Shown piece by piece: positions 7,731-17,239 of a stretch of DNA of 64,000 bases. Each line of letters starts with the position of its first letter. Position 1 is the first letter of the stretch. The stretch comes from Altericroceibacterium endophyticum (lineage in GTDB: Bacteria; Pseudomonadota; Alphaproteobacteria; Sphingomonadales; Sphingomonadaceae), in NCBI RefSeq assembly GCF_009827595.1, contig NZ_WTYT01000001.1, positions 558,001 through 622,000 of the forward strand, written 5' to 3'. A program made the translations under genes and the position numbers. The notes below the pieces were generated by a model. That model had not been told where the DNA came from and did no database searches. It worked only from the letters and a program-made list of their open reading frames with translations.

Positions 7731-8294
7731 ATGGAAGCCTTTCTTACCTCCACGCTCGTCGTGGCGCTGGCCGAGATTGGGGACAAGACCCAATTGCTGG
7801 CAATCGTTCTCGCTGCGCGCTTTCGGCGCCCCATACCGATCATTGCCGGCATTCTCATCGCAACTCTGGCCAATCACTGCCTCGCGGCGCTGGTTGGGGA
7901 ACGCGCGTCCTTTCTGCTCGATGGTGATTGGTTCCGCTATATTGTCGCCGGCACCTTCATCCTGATGGCTGGCTGGACGCTTATTCCCGACACTCTGGAA
8001 GAGAAGGACCAGAAAATCGGATCTATGGGTGCGTTCGCATCCACGCTGATCAGCTTTTTCCTGGTCGAGATGGGTGACAAGACGCAGCTGGCGACCATCA
8101 CTCTTGGCGCACAATTCAAATCCGTGCTGTGGGTGACTGCCGGAACCACGCTCGGCATGATGATTGCCAATGTACCTGCGGTACTGCTGGGCCAAAAGAT
8201 CATTGATAAAGTGCCGCTGGCCCTGGTTCGCGCGATTGCCGCAGCGATGTTTGCCATCATTGGCGTCTGGCTATTTATCAAAACCATGACGTAA
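7731..8294 (+). CDS. GDT1/TMEM165 (UPF0016) family manganese exporter
   Basis: A 187-residue inner-membrane protein with about six helices arranged as two repeats, each carrying the family signature: EIGDKTQ near residues 15-21 and EMGDKTQ near 113-119. Bacterial members (MneA type) export Mn2+; eukaryotic ones move Mn2+/Ca2+ into the Golgi. ATG 7731 is chosen because it follows a GGAG ribosome site, starts the first helix (MEAFLTSTLVVALAEIGDKTQ), and leaves the riboswitch untranslated. An in-frame upstream ATG at 7617 would run through the aptamer and is rejected. Expression should rise with manganese. Confidence 0.92.
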   Translation: MEAFLTSTLVVALAEIGDKTQLLAIVLAARFRRPIPIIAGILIATLANHCLAALVGERASFLLDGDWFRYIVAGTFILMAGWTLIPDTLEEKDQKIGSMGAFASTLISFFLVEMGDKTQLATITLGAQFKSVLWVTAGTTLGMMIANVPAVLLGQKIIDKVPLALVRAIAAAMFAIIGVWLFIKTMT

Positions 8295-8573
8295 CTGGCG
8301 GTGAAGCGCCGCAGAAGCCTGATAAGGGGCCGGACATCCATCACGTCTGGCCATTTCTGCTTTGTTAAGCCCACAGCCTATATCCTCTGCATCATACTCG
8401 AACTGGCTTGCGCTGCTTACAATTCGCCACGTGAAGGCAATCTGGCGCTCTGGCCTGTCTATGCGGGCAGTTATCTTTTCGCGTGGCATTGGTGCACAGC
8501 TTCAGGCTGCCCCTTGTAATCGGACTGCAATATCGTCATTGGGGGGCCGCGCTCGGTGACCCTTAGGGATCCT

Positions 8574-10040
8574 ATGAATCTTACTCATCCTTTTTTCGAC
8601 GACAATGGCGACAAGCTGCGTGAAGAATGCGGCGTTTTTGGAGTAATCGGTGCGGCTGATGCCGCGGCGGTATGCGCTCTGGGAATGCATGCGTTACAAC
8701 ATCGCGGGCAGGAAGCCTGCGGCATGACCAGCTTTGACGGCACGGAATTCTTCACAAGGCGCGGCCTTGGGCAGGTTGCCGACAATTTCTCGACCGGCGA
8801 GTCCATCGGCGAATTGCCGGGTAACACTGCCATGGGGCATGTCCGCTATTCCACTACGGGTGGCTCTGGCTTCCGCAATGTGCAGCCGCTCTATGCAGAA
8901 CTTGCCGGCGGCGGATTCGCCATTTCGCATAATGGCAACATCTCCAATTCGTTGCATTTGCGTTCGGACCTTGTTCGAAAAGGCGCAATCTTCCAGTCCA
9001 CATCGGATACGGAAGTCATCATCCATCTGGTGGCGACAAGCCGTTATCCCACCATGCTCGACCGGTTTGTCGATGCCTTGCGTCTGGTGGAGGGTGCCTA
9101 TTCGCTGATTTGCATGACTCCCACTGGCATGATCGCTTGCCGTGACCCGATGGGCATCCGCCCGCTGGTGATGGGCAAGCTTGGCGATGCGATTGTCTTT
9201 GCCAGCGAAAGCGTGGCGCTGGACGTGGTTGGCGCGGAATTCATTCGCCAGGTGGAACCGGGTGAACTGATCCAGACTGATTTCGATGGCAATGTGGTTT
9301 CGCACCGTCCTTTTGGGACCAATCCATCGCGCCCCTGTATCTTTGAGCACGTCTATTTCAGCCGGCCTGATTCCGTGTTCAACGAACGCTCCGTCTATGA
9401 ATCGCGCAAGCAGATCGGCGTGCAACTGGCATTGGAAAGCCCGGCAGAAACCGATCTGGTCGTTCCCGTTCCGGATAGCGGCGTCCCGGCAGCAATCGGA
9501 TATTCCCAGCAATCGGGTATTCCTTTCGAACTGGGCATCATCCGTTCGCATTATGTGGGGCGAACCTTTATCCAGCCTTCGGACAGTGCCCGGCATTCCA
9601 GCGTGAAGCGGAAGCACAATGCCAATCGCGCCCTGGTGGAAGGCAAGCGGATCGTGTTGATCGACGATTCCATCGTCCGCGGCACCACCAGTTTGAAAAT
9701 CGTGCAGATGATGCGCGAGGCAGGCGCCAAGGAAGTCCATTTCCGCGTCGCCAGCCCGCCAACCGGTCACGGCTGCTATTACGGTGTCGATACACCCGAA
9801 CGCTCCAAGCTGCTGGCCGGCCGGATGGATGTCGCCGCAATGTGTGAATTCATTCAGGCTGACAGCCTGGCCTTCGTGTCGATCGATGGCCTGTATCGCG
9901 CGGTGGGTCTCGATGGGCGCAATGACAGCTGCCCGCAATATTGCGATGCCTGTTTTACCGGCGATTATCCGACGAAACTGACCGACCTTTATGATCGGGA
10001 AAGCCCCTCTTCCCCGCAATTATCACTGTCTGCCAAATAA
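8574..10040 (+). CDS. purF: Amidophosphoribosyltransferase
   Basis: First step of de novo purine synthesis: glutamine plus PRPP gives phosphoribosylamine. The N-terminal nucleophile glutaminase is seen with the catalytic cysteine in REECGVFGV (residue 19), so an 18-residue propeptide should be cleaved, and with GHVRYSTTG and HNGN. The phosphoribosyltransferase domain has VLIDDSIVRGTTS and a late ECxxxQ-like region. Four C-terminal cysteines (CPQYCDAC) recall iron-sulfur PurF enzymes. ATG 8574 follows AGGG at a good distance; a GTG at 8556 is the alternative. An SDR gene follows 9 bases on. Confidence 0.96.
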   Translation: MNLTHPFFDDNGDKLREECGVFGVIGAADAAAVCALGMHALQHRGQEACGMTSFDGTEFFTRRGLGQVADNFSTGESIGELPGNTAMGHVRYSTTGGSGFRNVQPLYAELAGGGFAISHNGNISNSLHLRSDLVRKGAIFQSTSDTEVIIHLVATSRYPTMLDRFVDALRLVEGAYSLICMTPTGMIACRDPMGIRPLVMGKLGDAIVFASESVALDVVGAEFIRQVEPGELIQTDFDGNVVSHRPFGTNPSRPCIFEHVYFSRPDSVFNERSVYESRKQIGVQLALESPAETDLVVPVPDSGVPAAIGYSQQSGIPFELGIIRSHYVGRTFIQPSDSARHSSVKRKHNANRALVEGKRIVLIDDSIVRGTTSLKIVQMMREAGAKEVHFRVASPPTGHGCYYGVDTPERSKLLAGRMDVAAMCEFIQADSLAFVSIDGLYRAVGLDGRNDSCPQYCDACFTGDYPTKLTDLYDRESPSSPQLSLSAK

Positions 10041-10049
10041 AGGGTCACC

Positions 10050-10757
10050 ATGTCTGACAAACCGCTTTCCGGCCAGATCGCCCTCGTCACCGGAGCCAGT
10101 CGCGGAATTGGTGCGGCGACCGCCAGAACTTTGGCTGATGCTGGCGCGCATGTCATTCTGACCGCGCGGACAGCTCGTGATCTTGAGCGGGTTGAAGAGG
10201 AAATTCACGGCGCCGGTGGCACAGCCACTATCGCCCCGATGGACCTTACCGAAACGGATTCGATTGCCCGGCTGGCTTCTGCGGTGGCGGAACGGTGGGA
10301 CAGGCTGGATATATTGGTCATCAACGCGGCATTTCTGCCCGATCTGATGCCGGTTACGCAGATCGAAGCACAGGGACTGAACAAGGCTCTGACACTAAAT
10401 GTGCTGGCATCGCAGGCACTGATTTCAGCATTTGACCCGCTGCTTAAACGCGCACCGCGTCCGCGCATCATCGGACTTACTAGCTCGGTCGCGGCCCAGC
10501 CCCGGCCCTATTGGGGCGCCTATGCAGCCAGCAAGGCCGCTTTCGAAACGCTACTTTCCTGCCATGCACAGGAAGTGGAGCGGATTTCGGATATGCGGGT
10601 TGCGATTCTTGATCCCGGTGCCACACGCACCAAAATGCGCGAACGCGCCTATCCCGGCGAAGATCCGCAAACGGTCAAACCCCCCGAAGATGTGGCGGCG
10701 CGGATCCGGTTATTGCTGGTTAATGACTTCGCCAATAATCACCGCGAACGAGTGTAA
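10050..10757 (+). CDS. Short-chain dehydrogenase/reductase
   Basis: A 235-residue classical SDR: N-terminal NAD(P)-binding TGASRGIGAA, an ARTARD segment after the second strand that suggests NADP, a variant NNAG (INAA) motif, catalytic Ser in LTSSVAA and the YAASK pair. The substrate is unknown. It starts 9 bases after purF with its own AAGGG site, so it is probably cotranscribed with it; the same arrangement does not by itself imply a purine role. The C-terminus ends in basic HRERV. Confidence 0.88.
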   Translation: MSDKPLSGQIALVTGASRGIGAATARTLADAGAHVILTARTARDLERVEEEIHGAGGTATIAPMDLTETDSIARLASAVAERWDRLDILVINAAFLPDLMPVTQIEAQGLNKALTLNVLASQALISAFDPLLKRAPRPRIIGLTSSVAAQPRPYWGAYAASKAAFETLLSCHAQEVERISDMRVAILDPGATRTKMRERAYPGEDPQTVKPPEDVAARIRLLLVNDFANNHRERV

Positions 10758-10859
10758 ACAACGCTGAAACCATATGCTTTCGGAAATCCGTAAGCACATT
10801 CATCCAGTTTCTATTCCACAGGCCCGATTCCATGTCGGATCGCAGCTGGAGATTAGATC

Positions 10860-11204
10860 ATGCAGGATGAGTTTTCAGATCTCTATCGCTATGCCGCGCA
10901 GGAAGACCGGTGCGCGCCGCGAACTGTCACCGCTTTTCAAGCACAGCTGCGCATCGCAGGCCGGGATACCTTTTCCAGCCATATTCATGATGTGAGCCTC
11001 TCCGGCTTTCGCGCCATGTCCGCGCACCGGATTGCGAGTGGGTCGGTTTGTTATCTGACCATCCCGGATTTTGATGTGATGGAGGCAATCGTTGTCTGGT
11101 GGAAAGACGGAATGTGCGGATGCGCGTTTCGCAATTTGCTGGACAGGCAGACGCATGACCGGATCGTCAGCAAGTACCGCGCCCACCGCGCAATTGAGCA
11201 ATAA
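10860..11204 (+). CDS. PilZ-domain protein
   Basis: A 114-residue single-domain protein. The pattern matches PilZ: an Arg-rich N-terminal segment (EDRCAPRTV), then HDVSLSGFRA, which is the D-x-S-x-x-G part of the c-di-GMP site, then YLTIPDF, EAIVVWWKDGMCGCAF. Such proteins usually bind c-di-GMP and act on motility or surface functions. The RxxxR part is not clean, so ligand binding is uncertain. GGAG lies 8 bases before the ATG. A GGDEF-EAL-PilZ protein is encoded at 43-46 kb. Confidence 0.8.
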   Translation: MQDEFSDLYRYAAQEDRCAPRTVTAFQAQLRIAGRDTFSSHIHDVSLSGFRAMSAHRIASGSVCYLTIPDFDVMEAIVVWWKDGMCGCAFRNLLDRQTHDRIVSKYRAHRAIEQ

Positions 11205-11210
11205 CGCCCG

Positions 11211-12596
11211 TCACTCCCCCTTCATTTGACGATAAGCATCAAGCGCCCTTTCCCGGGCTTCCTTGTGGCCAATAAGCTTTTCAGGGTAATCATGCGGCCG
11301 CTTGTCACCGGAGGGATCGTGAATATCCTTATCAGGCAGCGCGGCCAGTTCCGGCACCCATTCACGGATGTAATCGGCCGCATTGAATTTCTCACTTTGC
11401 GACAAAGGCGCCATGATCCGCGGAAACATCTGCGAATCCACGCCAGTGCCCGACACCCACTGCCAATTGGTGGCATTGCTACCATAATCGGCATCGACGA
11501 GCGTGTCCCAGAACCACTCCTCGCCGTGCCGCCAGTCAATCAGCAGATGTTTGATCAGGAAACTCGCCGCAATCATGCGCACGCGATTATGCATCCAACC
11601 GGTAGCCCATAATTGACGCATCCCGGCATCGACAATTGGATACCCTGTTTTGCCCATCTGCCACGCCTCCAGTTCCTCAGCAATCACATGGCCCCGATTG
11701 GGATTGCGCCAGGGAAAATCATCATACCGATCACGATAATTGCCGTCGGGATAGTGAGGAAACTGGAAAATGATGTTCTGGGCAAAATCACGCCAGGCAA
11801 TTTCCGACCGATAGGTTTCGGCCCCCTCCCCCCGGTGCCCTTCTAGCGCGGACCAGATTTGCGCGGGGGTTATCTCACCGAAATGAAGATGCGGAGATAG
11901 GCGTGAAGATCCATCTATCGAGGGGAGGTTACGGTCATTCTCATAGTCAGAGACCCGATCACCAAAATCGGCAAGCTGCGCATGTGCGGCGTCCTCGCCC
12001 ACTTCCCAGCTCTTGCGCATCCCCCCTGCCCAATCAGGTGCGGATGGCAGCAAGGTCCAACTTTCCAGACTGTCGGATTTCGGCCAGTTTTCCGGCAATG
12101 TCAGGCTAGGCTCTTCTCGCGGGGATTGCTGCGGCAAGGCGCGCATCATGGCGCGGTAGAATGGCGTGAAGATCTTATATGGATCACCCGATCCGGTCGT
12201 AAGCGATCCCGGGGGCATCAGGTAATTGCCATCATACAACGCCAAATCCATGTCCTGCGCAACCTTCTTCTCCGCCTCGCGCCACCAGGGTTCATAATGC
12301 GCGATCGCGTGAATGGTTTTCGCGCCCGTTTCTTCCACCAGACGCGCGAGTTCTGCTGCGCTTTCTCCGCGCCGCAGGATCAATCTGGAGTTATGTTTTG
12401 CAAGCGAGCGCTGAAGCGCGGACAGGCTGTTATGGAGCCACCAGCGAGAGGCCCCGCCCATCTTGCGATTACCTGGCGTTTCATCATCGAGAATATAGAC
12501 GGGGATGACCGCCCCATTTTCAGCGGCAGCACAAAGGGCCGCCTGATCACGTAATCTGAGGTCACGGCGAAACCATACGATCTGGGGGGCAGTCAT
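11211..12596 (-). CDS. phrB: Deoxyribodipyrimidine photolyase
   Basis: Blue-light DNA repair enzyme of the cryptochrome/photolyase family, 461 residues. The N-terminal antenna domain begins IVWFRRDLRLRD. The C-terminal FAD domain has RLSPHLHFGEI, EIAWRDF, PIVDAGMRQLWATGWMHNR and the diagnostic NATNWQWVSGTG. These point to a class I CPD photolyase. A good GGAGAG site precedes the ATG. The gene converges on the PilZ gene with a 6-base gap. No linked operon partner. Confidence 0.94.
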   Translation of the reverse strand: MTAPQIVWFRRDLRLRDQAALCAAAENGAVIPVYILDDETPGNRKMGGASRWWLHNSLSALQRSLAKHNSRLILRRGESAAELARLVEETGAKTIHAIAHYEPWWREAEKKVAQDMDLALYDGNYLMPPGSLTTGSGDPYKIFTPFYRAMMRALPQQSPREEPSLTLPENWPKSDSLESWTLLPSAPDWAGGMRKSWEVGEDAAHAQLADFGDRVSDYENDRNLPSIDGSSRLSPHLHFGEITPAQIWSALEGHRGEGAETYRSEIAWRDFAQNIIFQFPHYPDGNYRDRYDDFPWRNPNRGHVIAEELEAWQMGKTGYPIVDAGMRQLWATGWMHNRVRMIAASFLIKHLLIDWRHGEEWFWDTLVDADYGSNATNWQWVSGTGVDSQMFPRIMAPLSQSEKFNAADYIREWVPELAALPDKDIHDPSGDKRPHDYPEKLIGHKEARERALDAYRQMKGE

Positions 12597-12683
12597 TCTC
12601 TCTCCGGATAGACATTGGAATAATCAGGAACGGGAACGGCATGCACACGGTTCCCTTAAACACCCCCAGCGAAGGAGAGTATC

Positions 12684-13352
12684 ATGGCTGATGGCGAGAA
12701 CCGGCGCTTGGCGACATGCGCCATCATCGGCTGGGCGGTATTTCTGCTGATGCTGGTGATGGTCCTCACCGGCCAAAGCAGCTGGATCGACCAGTTTGCT
12801 CCAAATCTGCGGCAATGGGGCAGTGGTAGCTCGTTCTTGTTTGAATCCGTGAGGGATCTCACCGCGCTGGGGGGCGTCTTTCTGCGACTGGTGGTCGCTG
12901 CCCTCGCCGCATCAATGCTGTTCATTTTCGGATACAGATATCGTGCTTTGGTCCTGGCTGCGGCCGTCCTTTCGGGCTGGCTGGCGAACAGCTTGCTGAA
13001 ACTGGTGGTTGGGCGTGCGCGCCCTGATCCTGCGTTTCAGATGATGGATGCGATTGGGAACAGCTTCCCCAGCGGCCACAGCTTTAACGGCGCGGTATTG
13101 TGGATATCACTCGCCGCATTGGTCGCCCCATTGTTGAAACACCCCGCAGCGCGCAAATTGCTATGGTGGGCCTGTATTATTACATCACTGGGAATTGGCT
13201 GGAGCCGGCTGTGGCTCGGTGTGCATTATCCAACTGACAGTATCGCAGGGGTATTCGGCGGCGCGGCATGGGCCATGACCTTCATCCTCTGTGCGCGAAT
13301 TTTCCAGATGAAAGCCACGTCAGTGAGCAGCGACGAACCCTCTTCTCATTAG
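12684..13352 (+). CDS. PAP2-family membrane phosphatase
   Basis: A 222-residue inner-membrane protein of about six helices with the three phosphatase motifs: KLVVGRARP (K-x6-RP), PSGHS, and SRLWLGVHYPTD (S-R-x5-H-x3-D). Family members dephosphorylate undecaprenyl pyrophosphate, phosphatidylglycerophosphate or related lipids at the periplasmic face; the exact substrate cannot be told. AAGGAG lies 6 bases from the ATG. Its last 33 bases overlap the end of the convergent DUF457-type gene. Confidence 0.92.
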   Translation: MADGENRRLATCAIIGWAVFLLMLVMVLTGQSSWIDQFAPNLRQWGSGSSFLFESVRDLTALGGVFLRLVVAALAASMLFIFGYRYRALVLAAAVLSGWLANSLLKLVVGRARPDPAFQMMDAIGNSFPSGHSFNGAVLWISLAALVAPLLKHPAARKLLWWACIITSLGIGWSRLWLGVHYPTDSIAGVFGGAAWAMTFILCARIFQMKATSVSSDEPSSH

Positions 13353-14234
13353 GCCGCAAACATCGTCAGGCAGCGAAACGGAAAAACGGCCTTGCGCCAT
13401 GGGTGATGCATATCGCGCATCGAGCAGAGTAAGCCGTCCTTCGATCCGCTCTATCATCGGTGCGCGTGACCAGAAGAGGAAAGCCGCAACATCCGGGTCC
13501 TTGCGGGCCGCCTTGTCCAGGTCACATCTATCGAGCGGATATTCACCGCGCGTCGCGCCCTCCATTCGCCAGATCCCATTGCTGCCCACCGCAATGTCAC
13601 GCTGCCAGAAGGCAATGGGAACAGGCGAAACTATGGCGGTTTCCCCCTCGATAGTCGCAGGCAGATAGGCACGCGACAAAGCAATATTACCGGCGATATA
13701 GGCCAGAACACAGGCCAGAGCGATCCTGGCAATCTTGCGGCCATCTTCTCCGCGTTTGCTTCGTCGCCAGCTCAGCCAAACTGCCGTGCCCATGCCGAGC
13801 CACAGCCAGATATCGATAATGAAAATCGCATCGCCATAGAACCAGCGATGGGAGAACGGTTCGAGCAGCCTGATCCCGTAATTGTTCAGCCAGTCGAGCG
13901 CCGGATGGCTGAGGCAGGCAAGGAGCGAGAGCGCAAACAGCCAGCCAAAATGCACCTGCAAGCGGCTTTCCGGCCGGCGTCCGCGTGATGCCTGCCACCG
14001 GTCAAAGCCATAAAGCAGCGCGGCGAGGATGAGCGGTAAAACCACCCAGGCAATTGGACCGTGGGTCAAACCGCGCCGCATGGCGAGGCTTTCTATTCCA
14101 TAGACTGTGCAGGTCGCATCGATGTCGGGAATATTGGCGCCGATGATCAGCGCTGGCATGGCAAGGCCGGTCTTTTGCTTAAGGCCAGCCTGCCCCATAA
14201 GGGCGCCGACAAGACTGTGCGTAAGATTATCCAT
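13320..14234 (-). CDS. Metal-dependent membrane hydrolase-like protein (YdjM/DUF457 type)
   Basis: A 304-residue protein with N-terminal MDNLTHSLVGA and the family's conserved His/Asp positions (LTHS, GANIPDIDA, LTHGPIAW, LSHPALDWLNNYG), then several membrane helices. Families of this type are annotated as inner-membrane metal-dependent hydrolases, but no reaction has been proved for most. The last 75 residues form a soluble tail. The 3' end overlaps the convergent PAP2 gene by 33 bases. Confidence 0.85.
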   Translation of the reverse strand: MDNLTHSLVGALMGQAGLKQKTGLAMPALIIGANIPDIDATCTVYGIESLAMRRGLTHGPIAWVVLPLILAALLYGFDRWQASRGRRPESRLQVHFGWLFALSLLACLSHPALDWLNNYGIRLLEPFSHRWFYGDAIFIIDIWLWLGMGTAVWLSWRRSKRGEDGRKIARIALACVLAYIAGNIALSRAYLPATIEGETAIVSPVPIAFWQRDIAVGSNGIWRMEGATRGEYPLDRCDLDKAARKDPDVAAFLFWSRAPMIERIEGRLTLLDARYASPMAQGRFSVSLPDDVCGLMRRGFVAAH

Positions 14235-14267
14235 AATCCGCGCTTCCAGCCTTGCCGGCGAATAAGA

Positions 14268-15302
14268 TCAGACGGGGTCCTGAGCAGTTCCGCTGACGGT
14301 CCATGTCTGGCCGCGCGCAAGCAATGCGGCAAAGTCAGGCGTCTTGCCTTCACTTGCCTGCTTGTTCTGTTCCACCACCGCGCTTTCAAAAGTCACGGCC
14401 GGATTATCATAAATCACGCCCAGCGGCATGGGGAACGGACCAAAGGGTAATTCCACCAGCATGTGGGCCAGTGCACGGCTTTTCACATTATGCACCAGCA
14501 CACCGGCTGTCTGCCAATCATCGCCTTCGACATCGACGACCTTCAGTGCGAAGCTTTCCTGATCCAGAGCGATACCTTTGGTGCCCTTGGCGAACAGCAT
14601 CGGCTTGCCATCTTCCAGCCAGATCTGCGTTTCAGCAGATGTTTTCTTGGCCGTAAAATCTTCGAACACGTCTTTATTATAGACGATACAGTTCTGAAAT
14701 ATCTCGATAAAGGCTGCACCCTTATGGGCATGTGCGGCCTTCAGAACGTCCGGCAGATCCTTCGACACATCATACCCGCGAGCCACGAAACGTGCTCCGC
14801 TACCAAGCGCGAAGGCGCAAGGGTTGGCCGGGTGATCGATCGAGCCCTGCGGAGTGGACGGCGTGTGGGTGCCTTCACGGCTAGTGGGCGAATACTGCCC
14901 TTTCGTCAGGCCGTAGATCTCGTTGTTGAACAGCATGATCTGCATATCAACATTGCGCCGAAGCACATGCATCAAGTGGTTGCCGCCGATGGACAGGCCA
15001 TCACCGTCACCCGTTACCAACCAGATATCGAGTTCGGGATTGGCCAGCTTCACACCCGTTGCAAAGGCGGGTGCGCGGCCGTGGATCGTGTGGAAACCAT
15101 AGCTTTCGACATAATAGGGAAAGCGGCTGGAGCAGCCGATCCCCGAAATGAAAACCGTCTTGGCAGGATCAGCCTTCAGCTGCGGCAAAGTGCGCTGCAC
15201 CGCCTTCAGAATCGCATAGTCACCGCAACCGGGGCACCAGCGGACTTCCTGATCGCTTTCCCAATCCTTCAGAGTGGTTTCGATGGGGGTCATGTCGTTC
15301 AT
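14268..15302 (-). CDS. korB: 2-oxoacid:ferredoxin oxidoreductase beta subunit
   Basis: A 344-residue TPP-binding beta subunit that pairs with the alpha chain encoded just upstream. It oxidises 2-oxoglutarate (or a related 2-oxoacid) and CoA to acyl-CoA with ferredoxin as electron acceptor. Seen are WCPGCGDY near residues 22-29 (two cysteines for the Fe-S cluster), SGIGCSSRFPYY, the TPP motif GDGDGLSIGGNH and NNEIYGLTKGQYSPTS. The start overlaps the korA stop in an ATGA. The 2-oxoglutarate assignment is from family resemblance and is not certain. Confidence 0.92.
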   Translation of the reverse strand: MNDMTPIETTLKDWESDQEVRWCPGCGDYAILKAVQRTLPQLKADPAKTVFISGIGCSSRFPYYVESYGFHTIHGRAPAFATGVKLANPELDIWLVTGDGDGLSIGGNHLMHVLRRNVDMQIMLFNNEIYGLTKGQYSPTSREGTHTPSTPQGSIDHPANPCAFALGSGARFVARGYDVSKDLPDVLKAAHAHKGAAFIEIFQNCIVYNKDVFEDFTAKKTSAETQIWLEDGKPMLFAKGTKGIALDQESFALKVVDVEGDDWQTAGVLVHNVKSRALAHMLVELPFGPFPMPLGVIYDNPAVTFESAVVEQNKQASEGKTPDFAALLARGQTWTVSGTAQDPV

Positions 15303-17239
15303 GAATTCACCGTTTTCGGGCTGGGAAGCTGCGTCTTGTTGGCTTCCACTTCGCCGCCTTCATTGTCTGAGGTGCTGTCGAAATATTGCGCGATCGCTTC
15401 TTCCATCTCGGCGATGGAGAAAGGTTGGCCGCTGGTCTTGGTCAGGCTGTGCGCATCGATCATGAACTGATCGCGCAGCACCGTCTTGAACTGTCCGGTG
15501 TTCATTTCAGGCACCAGCACATGATCGAAACCAGCCAGCAATTCGGCCATGTTGGAAGGCATCGGCCAGACATGACGCACATGAATGTGGCTGACCGACA
15601 GACCCTTCTTGCGCGCCCGGCGAACCGCCTGATGGATCGGGCCGAAGGTCGACCCCCAGCCTACAACGGCCAGTGTTCCGCTGTCTTCGCCCATGGCGAC
15701 TTCCTGCAGAGGAATATCGCGGGCAATACCCTCGATCTTATCCTTGCGGGCATCGGTCATCGCCTGATGGTTGGCCGGCGAATAATCGATATTGCCGGTG
15801 TCGGCATTTTTCTCGATCCCGCCGATCCGGTGCATCAATCCGGGCGTACCAGCCTTGATCCAGGGGCGAGCGCCCTTTTCATCCCGCTTATAGGGAAGCA
15901 GTTCATCGCCCGCGTTCTTTTCTTCGAGGAAAGTGACAGGGAACGGTTCGTATGCACTCGGGTCAGGCACCTTCCACGGCTCAGCCGCATTGGCGATGTA
16001 ACCATCGGTCAGCAGCATTACCGGTGTCATGTAGCGCGTAGCGAGGCGACAGGCCTCAATCGCACAGTCGAAGGCATCGCCGGGGCTACGCGCGGCCACT
16101 ACGGCCAGCGGCGCATCGCCATTACGGCCATAGACAGCCTGATACAGATCGCTCTGCTCGGTCTTCGTCGGCAGGCCGGTGGACGGGCCACCACGCTGCG
16201 AATTGACGATGACGAGCGGCAATTCGGTCATGATACCCAGGCCGATCGCTTCGGTCTTGAGCGCGATCCCCGGACCGGATGAGCTTGTTACGCCCAATTG
16301 CCCGGCATAGGATGCGCCAATCGCCGCACAAACGGCCGCGATTTCATCTTCCGCCTGGAAGGTCGTGACGCCGAATTCCTTCAGCCGCGCCAGATGATGC
16401 AGGATCGCGGAAGCAGGGGTGATGGGGTAGCCGCCAAAGAACATCGGCAAATTGGCAAGCTGCGCGCCCGCCACCAGACCTAGCGAAATCGATTCCGCTC
16501 CGGTGATGGTCCGGTACAGACCGGGCTGCGCTTCAGCGGGCGGCAAATGCACTTTCTTGAGCGGGCCGGAGATTTCCGCCGTTTCGCCATAAGCATGGCC
16601 AGCGTTAAGCGCTGCGATATTCGCATCGGCGATCACCGGGTGCTTTTTGAATTTGGCTTTCAGCCACTCGATCAGCGGCGCCCGGTCGCGGTCGAACATC
16701 CACAAGGCAAGGCCCAGCGTCCACATGTTCTTGCACCGCAGGGCTTCCTTATTGCCCAACCCAAACGGCTTGACCGCTTCGAGAGTCAGCGCCGAAATAT
16801 CAAAGGCCAGCACATCCCATTTGGCGAGGCTGTCATTTTCCAGCGGGTTTTCTTCATACTTCGCCTTTTCCAGGTTCCGTGTGGAGAATTCGCCGGTATC
16901 GGCGATAATCAGGCCGCCCGGCTTCAGCGCCGGTGCGTTTACCTTCAGCGCCGCCGGGTTCATCGCGACCAGCACATCCGGTGCGTCGCCCGCGGTTTCA
17001 ATATCGGTAGAACCGAAATTGATCTGGAACGCCGACACCCCGAACAAGGTGCCTTGCGGGGCGCGTATTTCCGCCGGAAAATCAGGGAAAGTCGCCAGAT
17101 CATTACCTGCCAGAGCCGTGGACAATGTGAACTGTCCGCCGGTCAGCTGCATACCATCGCCGCTATCGCCCGCAAATCGGACGACTACCGCTTCCGGCGT
17201 TTCGTTTTCGGTCAGTGTCTCGGCCGTCTGAGTAGCCAT
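15299..17239 (-). CDS. korA: 2-oxoacid:ferredoxin oxidoreductase alpha subunit (gamma-alpha fusion)
   Basis: A 646-residue subunit in which an N-terminal gamma domain (VVRFAGDSGDGMQLTGGQF, about 10-190) is fused to an alpha domain (about 200-600, with FFGGYPITPAS, EDEIAAV and SSGPGIALKTEA). This fused layout is the two-subunit KGOR type. ATG 17239 is chosen because TAGGA lies 8-9 bases upstream; a longer frame to 17275 reads a basic text without family resemblance. It divides from rppH by about 200 bases of divergent promoter region. Electrons may reach NADP through the FprA-like reductase encoded at 46 kb. Confidence 0.93.
   Translation of the reverse strand: MATQTAETLTENETPEAVVVRFAGDSGDGMQLTGGQFTLSTALAGNDLATFPDFPAEIRAPQGTLFGVSAFQINFGSTDIETAGDAPDVLVAMNPAALKVNAPALKPGGLIIADTGEFSTRNLEKAKYEENPLENDSLAKWDVLAFDISALTLEAVKPFGLGNKEALRCKNMWTLGLALWMFDRDRAPLIEWLKAKFKKHPVIADANIAALNAGHAYGETAEISGPLKKVHLPPAEAQPGLYRTITGAESISLGLVAGAQLANLPMFFGGYPITPASAILHHLARLKEFGVTTFQAEDEIAAVCAAIGASYAGQLGVTSSSGPGIALKTEAIGLGIMTELPLVIVNSQRGGPSTGLPTKTEQSDLYQAVYGRNGDAPLAVVAARSPGDAFDCAIEACRLATRYMTPVMLLTDGYIANAAEPWKVPDPSAYEPFPVTFLEEKNAGDELLPYKRDEKGARPWIKAGTPGLMHRIGGIEKNADTGNIDYSPANHQAMTDARKDKIEGIARDIPLQEVAMGEDSGTLAVVGWGSTFGPIHQAVRRARKKGLSVSHIHVRHVWPMPSNMAELLAGFDHVLVPEMNTGQFKTVLRDQFMIDAHSLTKTSGQPFSIAEMEEAIAQYFDSTSDNEGGEVEANKTQLPSPKTVNS

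Noticed and set aside
8694-10019. A 441-residue minus-strand frame antisense to purF
   Set aside because: It mirrors the codon pattern of purF; the sense strand has clear catalytic motifs and the antisense text resembles no family.
10050-10757. Assigning the purF-linked SDR to purine metabolism
   Set aside because: Only the gene order suggests it; the protein text is a generic SDR.
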